In this document: positions 6,099 to 11,094 of the stretch, piece after piece
Position numbering within the stretch: the stretch's first letter is position 1
Layout of the letters: every line of letters starts with the position of its first letter
DNA from: Rikenellaceae bacterium
GTDB lineage: Bacteria > Bacteroidota > Bacteroidia > Bacteroidales > UBA932
Assembly: GCA_900769145.1 (NCBI GenBank)
Contig: CAAGFN010000140.1
Location: 1-11,094, forward strand
Length of the DNA: 11,094 nt
Direction of reading: 5' to 3'
Position numbers and translations under genes: made by a program
Notes under the pieces: model-generated
Told to the model about the DNA's origin: nothing
What the model saw: only the letters and a program-made list of their open reading frames with translations
Databases searched by the model: none

Positions 6099-7682
6099 CT
6101 ATTCCCACTCGATTGTGGCAGGCGGTTTCGACGAGATGTCATAGACTACGCGGTTCACTCCGCGGACCTTGTTGATAATCTCGTCGCTAACCTTTGCGAG
6201 GAAGTCGTAAGGGAACTGGAACCAGTCTGCCGTCATTGCGTCCGTGGATACCACGGCACGGAGGGCTACAGGGTTCTCGTATGTCCTCTCGTCACCCATT
6301 ACGCCCACGCTCTTGACAGGAAGGAGGATGACTCCGGCCTGCCAGATGGCGTCGTAGAGGTTGGTGGCCATAACTCTCGGATCTGAGGCTGAAGGGAAGC
6401 CCATGCCCGTGCAGTCATAGTTGCGCAGACCTCTAATATATATATCATCCGCCTCGCGGAGTACCCTGAGTTTCTCCTCAGTCACGTCTCCGATAATCCG
6501 GATTGCGAGGGACGGGCCAGGGAAAGGATGTCTTCCGATGAGTTCCTCCTTGATGCCGAGGGAGCGGCCCACTCTGCGGACCTCATCCTTGAACAGCATC
6601 TTGAGCGGCTCCACGACCTTGAGGTGCATCTTCTCCGGAAGTCCGCCCACATTGTGGTGAGACTTGATTTTGGAGGCGATGCCCGGGATGCCGGCAGATT
6701 CGATTACGTCAGGGTAAATGGTGCCCTGGGCCAGCCATTTGGCATTTTCAATGGTCCTGGCGTATTTGTCAAAGGTCTCGACGAAGAGTCTTCCGATAAT
6801 CTTTCTCTTGGCCTCAGGCTCGGTAACTCCTGCGAGTTCACTGAGGAATTCCTCCGATGCGTCCGCGCCGATGACATTGAGACCCATGTCCTCGTAAGAA
6901 CGCATTACGTCCTCGTATTCATTTTTGCGGAGGAGTCCGTTGTTCACGAAAATGCAGGTGAGGTTGTGTCCTATGGCCTTGTTCAGGAGCACTCCGGCCA
7001 CTGTCGAGTCCACGCCGCCGCTGAGTCCGAGAATGACCTTGTCATCGCCAAGCTGGCTGCGGAGTTCCTCCACTGTCGTCTCAATGAATGAGGCCGGGGT
7101 CCATTCTCCCTTGCACCCGCAGATGTCGAATGCGAAATTGGAGAGAATCTTGGTGCCTTCAACACTGTGGAACACCTCCGGATGGAACTGGACTGCGTAT
7201 ACCGCATTGTCCTTGAACTGGAAGGCAGCATTGACAACATCGTCAGTGGAGGCGATTACCTCTGCGTTTTCCGGAATTGCTGAGATGGTGTCGCCGTGGG
7301 ACATCCAAACCTGGGAATGTGCTTCCACGCCCTTCAGGAGAGGAGATCCGGCCTTCACGACGTTCAGCATTGCGCGTCCGTACTCCCTTGCCAGCGAGCC
7401 TTCCACGCTGCCGCCGCATTTGGCGGCGATGTACTGCGCTCCGTAGCAGATTCCGAGGAGAGGAAGTTTTCCGATAATTGAGTCAATGTCAATCTGCGGA
7501 GCGTTCGTATCCCTTACAGAGCAAGGACTCCCGGAAATAATGACACCCTTCACGGACTGGTCAAGTTCCGGCATTTTGTTGTAAGGATAGATTTCGCAGA
7601 AGACATTCAGTTCCCTCAGGCGTCGTCCAATGAGCTGGGTCACCTGGGAACCGGCATCGAGAATGATGATTTTTTCCGTCAT
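6099..7682 (-). CDS. guaA: GMP synthase (glutamine-hydrolysing)
   Basis: Converts XMP, ATP and glutamine to GMP in the cytosol. 527 residues, typical for the two-domain bacterial enzyme. The N-terminal class I glutamine amidotransferase has nucleophile Cys79 in GICYG and His167/Glu169 in QFHPEVF. The ATP-pyrophosphatase domain has the P-loop SGGVDS (221-226), then HHNVGGLPEKM and the HPFPGPSLAIR motif. The dimerisation domain ends KPPATIEWE, the standard GuaA terminus, so the gene is complete. I chose ATG 7682 (MTEKIIILDAGSQ); a longer frame would begin at TTG 7703 inside the promoter. No terminator lies between it and the convergent dehydrogenase gene, so the two transcripts probably overlap at their 3' ends. 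Confidence 0.98.
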   Translation of the reverse strand: MTEKIIILDAGSQVTQLIGRRLRELNVFCEIYPYNKMPELDQSVKGVIISGSPCSVRDTNAPQIDIDSIIGKLPLLGICYGAQYIAAKCGGSVEGSLAREYGRAMLNVVKAGSPLLKGVEAHSQVWMSHGDTISAIPENAEVIASTDDVVNAAFQFKDNAVYAVQFHPEVFHSVEGTKILSNFAFDICGCKGEWTPASFIETTVEELRSQLGDDKVILGLSGGVDSTVAGVLLNKAIGHNLTCIFVNNGLLRKNEYEDVMRSYEDMGLNVIGADASEEFLSELAGVTEPEAKRKIIGRLFVETFDKYARTIENAKWLAQGTIYPDVIESAGIPGIASKIKSHHNVGGLPEKMHLKVVEPLKMLFKDEVRRVGRSLGIKEELIGRHPFPGPSLAIRIIGDVTEEKLRVLREADDIYIRGLRNYDCTGMGFPSASDPRVMATNLYDAIWQAGVILLPVKSVGVMGDERTYENPVALRAVVSTDAMTADWFQFPYDFLAKVSDEIINKVRGVNRVVYDISSKPPATIEWE

Positions 7683-7700
7683 ATTTAGATTATTATGTTG

Positions 7701-7708
7701 CAAAATTA
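7701..7708 (-). promoter_or_regulatory. guaA -7 box
   Basis: On the minus strand TAATTTTG (7708-7701) lies 18 nt before the guaA start codon, so the leader is very short. No good TTG is found 19-21 nt upstream; GGTTTT near 7730 is the nearest candidate, so this is a partial match. It is back to back with the typA -7 box, with 33 bp between the two. Confidence 0.55.
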
Positions 7709-7718
7709 ATACAAAAAG

Positions 7719-7749
7719 TTCATTAAAACCGAAGAAATGAGTAATTTTG
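7719..7749 (+). promoter_or_regulatory. typA promoter
   Basis: TAATTTTG (7742-7749) matches the -7 consensus. TTC (7719-7721), 20 nt upstream, is an imperfect -33 box. The typA ATG is 25 nt downstream. Both divergent promoters continue with GCA after TAATTTT, so the same ten bases TAATTTTGCA occur on each strand. Confidence 0.6.
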
Positions 7750-7774
7750 CAGGTTGTTTTATTGGAAAAGTTAT

Positions 7775-9577
7775 ATGGATGTAAGGAACATCGCGATTAT
7801 CGCGCACGTTGACCACGGCAAGACTACCCTCGTGGACAGGATGATTTATCAGGCCAATCTTGTCCGCCAGCCTGAGAATCTTGGGGAGTTGATATTGGAT
7901 AACAATGACATTGAGCGAGAGAGAGGTATCACCATTCTTGCAAAAAATGTCTCTGTAGTATATAAAGGTGTAAAAATCAACATCATCGATACTCCGGGCC
8001 ACAGCGATTTCGGTGGCGAGGTGGAGCGCGTGCTCAATATGGCTGATGGCGTTCTCCTGCTTGTGGATGCGTTCGAGGGCTGCATGCCGCAGACTCGTTT
8101 CGTCCTGCAGAAGGCGCTCCAGATGGGCAAGAAGCCGATTGTCGTAGTGAACAAGGTGGACAAGCCGAACTGCCGTCCGGACGAGGTGCAGGAAGAGGTC
8201 TTCGACCTTATGTTCTCGCTCAATGCCAATGAGGACCAGCTTGATTTCAAGACGATTTTCGGAAGTGCCAAGCAGGGCTGGATGTCCAATGACTGGAAGA
8301 CTCCGGCCAATGACATAACTGCGTTGCTGGATGCCATTCTCGAAGTGATTCCTGCCCCTGCGATGAACGAGGGCACCCCGCAGATGCTTATTTCCTCACT
8401 CGAGTATTCTCCTTATGTGGGCCGTATCGCAGTCGGTAGGGTTACCAGGGGTACGCTTACTGTTGGAATGAATGTCAGCCTCTGCAAGAGATATGACAGG
8501 ATTGAGAAGCAGAAGATCAAGCAGCTTCTCATTTTCGACGGCCTTGGAAAGAAGGAGGTCAAGGAAGTTCAATGCGGCGATATCTGCGCCGTAGTGGGCA
8601 TTGACGGTTTCGAGATTGGCGATACAATCGCAGATTACGAGAATCCAGAGGCGCTTCCTCCGATTGCCGTGGACGAGCCGACAATGAGCATGCTCTTTAC
8701 CATCAACAATTCCCCGTTCTTCGGCAAGGATGGCAAGTTCGTGACTTCCAGACATATAAAGGACCGCCTCGACAAGGAGCTCGAGAAGAATCTCGCCTTG
8801 CGCGTGAAGCCGGGCCTCAATGCGGACTCGTTTGTGGTTTACGGACGAGGCGTGCTTCATCTTTCCGTCCTCATTGAGGAAATGAGAAGGGAGGGATTCG
8901 AACTTCAGGTGGGCCAGCCGAAGGTTCTGGACAAGACTATCAACGGACAGAGATGCGAGCCTATCGAGGAGCTCAGCATTGAGGTCCCGGAGCAGTTTGT
9001 CGGCGCTGCGATTGAGATTTCGACAAGGCGCAAGGGCGCATTGATACACATGGAGCCGAGGGGGGACAGGACGCTTCTCGAGTTTGAAATCCCGACCCGC
9101 GGTCTAATGGGACTCAGGAGCAATCTTCTGACGGCATCCCAGGGCGAGGCCGTAGTGGCTCACAGGTTCAAGGATTACCAGCCTTACAAGGGTGACATTG
9201 AACATAGGACGAACGGCTCCCTTGTCTCTCTTGAGACAGGTGAAGCAATAGCCTATTCGATGAACAAGCTTCTGGACCGCGGCCGCTTCTTCGTGGACCC
9301 GGGCGAGGAGATTTACATGGGCATGGTGGTCGGCGAACATACCCGCGACCGTGACCTCAATGTGAATATCTGCAAGACGAAAAAGCTGTCGAATGTGCGT
9401 GCAGCAGGCAGTGATGAAAAAATTATTCTGCCTCCGCCAGTCAAGATGTCTCTCGAGGAAATGTTGGAGTATATCAATGAAGATGAATTGGTTGAGGTCA
9501 CTCCGCACCACCTCAGGATTCGAAAAATTCACCTTGATCCGATAGAAAGAAAAAGAAAAAGCGGCGAAGACGATTGA
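7775..9577 (+). CDS. typA: Ribosome-associated GTPase TypA/BipA
   Basis: A translational GTPase related to EF-G that binds the ribosome and supports 50S assembly and growth under stress or cold. 600 residues, the normal family length. All G motifs are present: G1 AHVDHGKTT (10-18), G2 RGITI (50-54), G3 DTPGH (72-76), G4 NKVD (126-129), G5 SAK (164-166). Domain II follows (SSLEYSPYVGRIAVGRV), then the EF-G-like domains and the family's C-terminal domain (THRTNGSLVSLETG-like segment and TPHHLRIRKIHLDP). ATG 7775 (MDVRNIAIIAHVDHG) is preferred over an upstream in-frame TTG. The stop codon overlaps the -33 box of the next gene's promoter; no terminator is seen, so read-through into DUF177-rpmF is likely. 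Confidence 0.97.
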   Translation: MDVRNIAIIAHVDHGKTTLVDRMIYQANLVRQPENLGELILDNNDIERERGITILAKNVSVVYKGVKINIIDTPGHSDFGGEVERVLNMADGVLLLVDAFEGCMPQTRFVLQKALQMGKKPIVVVNKVDKPNCRPDEVQEEVFDLMFSLNANEDQLDFKTIFGSAKQGWMSNDWKTPANDITALLDAILEVIPAPAMNEGTPQMLISSLEYSPYVGRIAVGRVTRGTLTVGMNVSLCKRYDRIEKQKIKQLLIFDGLGKKEVKEVQCGDICAVVGIDGFEIGDTIADYENPEALPPIAVDEPTMSMLFTINNSPFFGKDGKFVTSRHIKDRLDKELEKNLALRVKPGLNADSFVVYGRGVLHLSVLIEEMRREGFELQVGQPKVLDKTINGQRCEPIEELSIEVPEQFVGAAIEISTRRKGALIHMEPRGDRTLLEFEIPTRGLMGLRSNLLTASQGEAVVAHRFKDYQPYKGDIEHRTNGSLVSLETGEAIAYSMNKLLDRGRFFVDPGEEIYMGMVVGEHTRDRDLNVNICKTKKLSNVRAAGSDEKIILPPPVKMSLEEMLEYINEDELVEVTPHHLRIRKIHLDPIERKRKSGEDD

Positions 9578-9603
9578 TATTCCAAAAATATTTATTACCT
9601 TTG
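9574..9603 (+). promoter_or_regulatory. Promoter of DUF177-rpmF-tRNA-Arg
   Basis: TTG (9574-9576) overlaps the typA stop codon. After 19 nt comes TACCTTTG (9596-9603), followed by CGGTCC. The first start codon is 15 nt after the box. Confidence 0.8.
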
Positions 9604-9618
9604 CGGTCCTATCTATTT

Positions 9619-10182
9619 ATGGGCGATATGAAAGATACTTTTATAATACCTTTGAATGGATTGAAACAGGGCAAGACGCAGTTTTCCTGGAATGCAGGAG
9701 CAGAGTTCTTCAGACAGTTTGACAACAAGGACATCAAGGATGCGGATATCCTGGTAGATGTGGAAGTGGAGAAATCCGGCACATATCTCGGGATTGATGC
9801 GGAGGTCAGCGGAAATCTGACCGTGGCGTGTGACAGATGCGGGGATGATGTCATTTTGCCTATCAGGACGGCAATATGCCAGAGCATAAAGTTCGGTGCC
9901 GAGCCTGTCAATGCTGAAGAAGTCGTGGTAAGTGCTGAGGATGAAAGGGAAACGGTCTATCTTCCGGAGGAAGGAGACGAGTTGGACATGAGCCAGGCTG
10001 TGTATGATTTCGCTTGTTTGGCTTTGCCGATGAGGAAGGTTCACAATGAAGGAGAATGTGACCCTGTTGCTCTCAAATATCTTTCTGATGGGGATTTTGT
10101 CCCAGGGGAAAAGAGTGAAGAGAGTGTAGAAAGTCCCTTTGCCGTGCTCAGGGGATTGTTTGATGAGGAAAACGGACGCTAG
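9619..10182 (+). CDS. DUF177 (YceD) family protein
   Basis: 187 residues from ATG 9619 (MGDMKDTFIIPLNGLKQGK); Met4 at 9628 is a second possible start. DUF177/YceD proteins are widespread, nearly always precede rpmF, and have been linked to 23S rRNA or large-subunit maturation; the biochemical role is not settled. Family marks seen here are the central CDRCGDD (Cys71, Cys74) after the LTVA strand, an acidic segment, and the later PMRKVHNEGEC (Cys147). The three Cys suggest metal binding, but this is inference. It lies 47 nt upstream of rpmF with no terminator or promoter between, so they are co-transcribed. Confidence 0.88.
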   Translation: MGDMKDTFIIPLNGLKQGKTQFSWNAGAEFFRQFDNKDIKDADILVDVEVEKSGTYLGIDAEVSGNLTVACDRCGDDVILPIRTAICQSIKFGAEPVNAEEVVVSAEDERETVYLPEEGDELDMSQAVYDFACLALPMRKVHNEGECDPVALKYLSDGDFVPGEKSEESVESPFAVLRGLFDEENGR

Positions 10183-10229
10183 TCCGGAGTACGGGTAGAA
10201 ATGATTAAAATATTTAAAAGTAAATAACA

Positions 10230-10415
10230 ATGGCACATCCGAAACACAAACTTTCTAAGCAAAGAAGGGATAAGAGGAGAACTCACGATTTCGCTGCAGT
10301 TCCGACTCTCGCTACTTGCCCTAATTGCGGTGCTACAGTAATGTATCACAGAGTATGCCCAGAGTGCGGCTATTACAGAGGCCGTCAGATTATTGAGAAG
10401 AAGGTAGCTGAATAA
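10230..10415 (+). CDS. rpmF: 50S ribosomal protein L32
   Basis: A 61-residue basic protein, MAHPKHKLSKQRRDKRRTH at the N-terminus. It has a zinc ribbon made by CPNC (Cys30, Cys33) and CPEC (Cys43, Cys46) and ends in GRQIIEKKVAE. All four Cys are present, so this is the zinc-binding form rather than the Cys-free paralogue some bacteria use in low zinc. The start follows an A-rich leader (AAAAGTAAATAACA). The usual downstream partners plsX and fabH are absent: a tRNA-Arg begins 16 nt after the stop. Confidence 0.97.
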   Translation: MAHPKHKLSKQRRDKRRTHDFAAVPTLATCPNCGATVMYHRVCPECGYYRGRQIIEKKVAE

Positions 10416-10431
10416 GCCCTTTTTCCCCAAT

Positions 10432-10506
10432 GGTCCCGTAGTTCAACGGATAGAACGGAAGTTTCCTAAACTTTAAATAGTGGTTCGATTCCACTCGGGA
10501 CTACCA
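10432..10506 (+). tRNA. tRNA-Arg, anticodon CCT (with encoded CCA)
   Basis: Acceptor GGTCCCG pairs with CGGGACT (first pair G-U), discriminator A at 10503, CCA encoded at 10504-10506. The D arm is GTTC-AACGGATA-GAAC. The anticodon stem GAAGT/ACTTT carries loop TTCCTAA with CCT at 10465-10467, reading AGG. The variable loop is AAAT, and the T arm AGTGG-TTCGATT-CCACT. No promoter fits in the 16 nt after rpmF, so it is probably cut from the rpmF transcript. Confidence 0.95.
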
Positions 10507-10514
10507 ATGTCGGA

Positions 10515-10544
10515 GTGACTGAGATTTTTCTCGGTCACTTTTTT
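10515..10544 (+). terminator. Intrinsic terminator after tRNA-Arg
   Basis: GTGACTGAG (10515-10523) pairs with CTCGGTCAC (10530-10538), 9 bp with one T-G pair, loop ATTTTT, followed by TTTTTT. It is the only terminator after DUF177 and rpmF, supporting one unit. Confidence 0.9.
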
Positions 10545-10757
10545 GTTTGCCCCCCCCCTCCGCATGTTCACCTTCTGCGCTGAAGTGGTTTTTCAATGAA
10601 GGTTTGACATTTTGGCGTGGACCTTCTGCGCCATGGCAGGTTCTCCGGGCCGGCTTCAAAAATTTTTTCGCACGCATAACTCCCGCAAGCCCTGAGATTT
10701 AAAATGATAAACCCGTATTCGGGGAGAGAAAAAAGGGTGAAAAAAGTGTCGGAAAAG
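10545..10757. other. Gene-free spacer upstream of the rRNA promoters, with C9 tract and short repeats
   Basis: No gene or -7 box is convincing here. A run of nine C sits at 10550-10558. ACCTTCTGCGC occurs twice (10570-10580 and 10621-10631). The second copy lies inside a weak hairpin, TGGCG/CGCCA. CCCGTATTCGGGG near 10710 is a small palindrome, and the part next to P1 is A/G-rich (GAGAGAAAAAAGGGTGAAAAAAG) and could stimulate P1. Confidence 0.5.
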
Positions 10758-10789
10758 TTTGGATGGGAAGAAAAAAGGTCGTACATTTG
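10758..10789 (+). promoter_or_regulatory. rRNA operon promoter P1
   Basis: TTTG (10758-10761), 20 nt, then TACATTTG (10782-10789), followed by CAGTCCCG. It lies 290 nt before the 16S 5' end, a normal distance for the upstream member of a tandem rRNA promoter pair. Confidence 0.8.
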
Positions 10790-10863
10790 CAGTCCCGTTT
10801 GAAACGAGGGTGGCTGGGACCGAGAGTCCTGAAGGAAGAAAGGTCAAAAAAACTTAAAAAAGT

Positions 10864-10894
10864 TTTGCAGATTAAAAAAAAGTTTCTACCTTTG
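10864..10894 (+). promoter_or_regulatory. rRNA operon promoter P2
   Basis: TTTG (10864-10867), 19 nt, then TACCTTTG (10887-10894), followed by CAACCCCG. The -7 box is 105 bp downstream of that of P1. The spacer is A-rich (ATTAAAAAAAAG). Confidence 0.8.
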
Positions 10895-10899
10895 CAACC

Positions 10900-11071
10900 C
10901 CGATTGAGAAAGGGACTGGAAAAGCGGGCCGGAAGGCTCCAAGTACAGAAAGAGATCATTGAAAAGACTGAAGGAAAGTACAAGGAAGCAAGTACCAAAA
11001 ACAAATGAACGAGAGCGTCGGTTTCTTTAGAGAAACGAATCGTCAGGTCAAGCTAAGAAATATAAGAATAT
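10900..11071 (+). other. rRNA leader
   Basis: The untranslated leader between P2 and 16S rRNA. It contains three AAGTAC copies (10941, 10976, 10990), the stretch GAGATCATTGAAAAGACTG, and a hairpin GTTTCT-TTAG-AGAAAC (11021-11036). Bacterial leaders carry antitermination sites and one side of the 16S processing stem; I cannot place a boxA with certainty, and the partner strand lies beyond the window. Confidence 0.6.
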
Positions 11072-11094
11072 ACAAAGAAGAGTTTGATCCTGGC
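11072..11094 (+). rRNA. rrs: 16S ribosomal RNA, first bases only
   Basis: AGAGTTTGATCCTGGC at 11079-11094 is the near-universal 5' sequence of 16S rRNA, corresponding to E. coli position 8 onward. Counting back places the mature 5' end near 11072. The gene continues past the window. Confidence 0.95.

Noticed and set aside
7754..7774. TTG at 7754 as typA start; likewise TTG 7703 for guaA and TTG 9574 for DUF177
   Set aside because: Each lies inside or right next to the promoter, and the downstream ATG gives the normal family N-terminus.
10763..11008. Plus-strand 81-codon Lys/Arg-rich frame across the rRNA promoters
   Set aside because: It overlaps both tandem promoters and the rRNA leader; its basic composition comes from A/G-rich promoter DNA.

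Overview
The window looks like a Bacteroidales (Bacteroidota) chromosome, probably gut- or oral-type; I cannot name a genus. The evidence is a set of promoters with the phylum's TAnnTTTG -7 box and a TTG/TTTG -33 box 19-20 nt upstream, A-rich translation leaders without clear Shine-Dalgarno sites, and an outer-surface cluster of DUF3575 and FimB/Mfa2-like proteins typical of this order. Most genes are core housekeeping or translation genes.

Left part (1-1450): the 5' part of purB (minus, cut by the window edge) diverges from rpmH (ribosomal protein L34), which has its own promoter and terminator. A tRNA-Leu(CAG) on the minus strand follows, with promoter and terminator both visible.

Middle-left (1450-4640): a minus-strand, tightly packed three-gene unit. 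It encodes a large HExxH lipoprotein with a regulatory-type Ig-like domain, a DUF3575 outer-membrane protein (11-nt overlap), and a Cys-rich lipoprotein resembling the FimB/Mfa2 fimbrial anchor (8-nt gap). No fimbrillin stalk gene is in reach, so this may be an orphan or repurposed surface assembly.

Centre (4640-6100): a plus-strand promoter, a leader with a 17-codon reading frame, and then a 191-bp insertion-like unit rich in inverted repeats. An 11-bp direct repeat flanks the unit, and its right copy contains the start codon of a D-2-hydroxyacid dehydrogenase gene. This is the least explained structure in the window. The dehydrogenase ends one base from the end of convergent guaA.

Right part (6100-11094): guaA (GMP synthase) and typA/bipA (ribosome-associated GTPase) diverge from closely spaced back-to-back promoters. 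A probable transcription unit DUF177 - rpmF (L32) - tRNA-Arg(CCU) ends at a strong terminator. After a gene-free stretch with a C9 tract come two tandem rRNA promoters, a leader, and the first bases of 16S rRNA. Four translation-related promoters (rpmH, tRNA-Leu, DUF177-rpmF, rRNA P1) share the string TTTGC(A/G)GTCC across the -7 box and start region, which suggests a common initiation-region signal.
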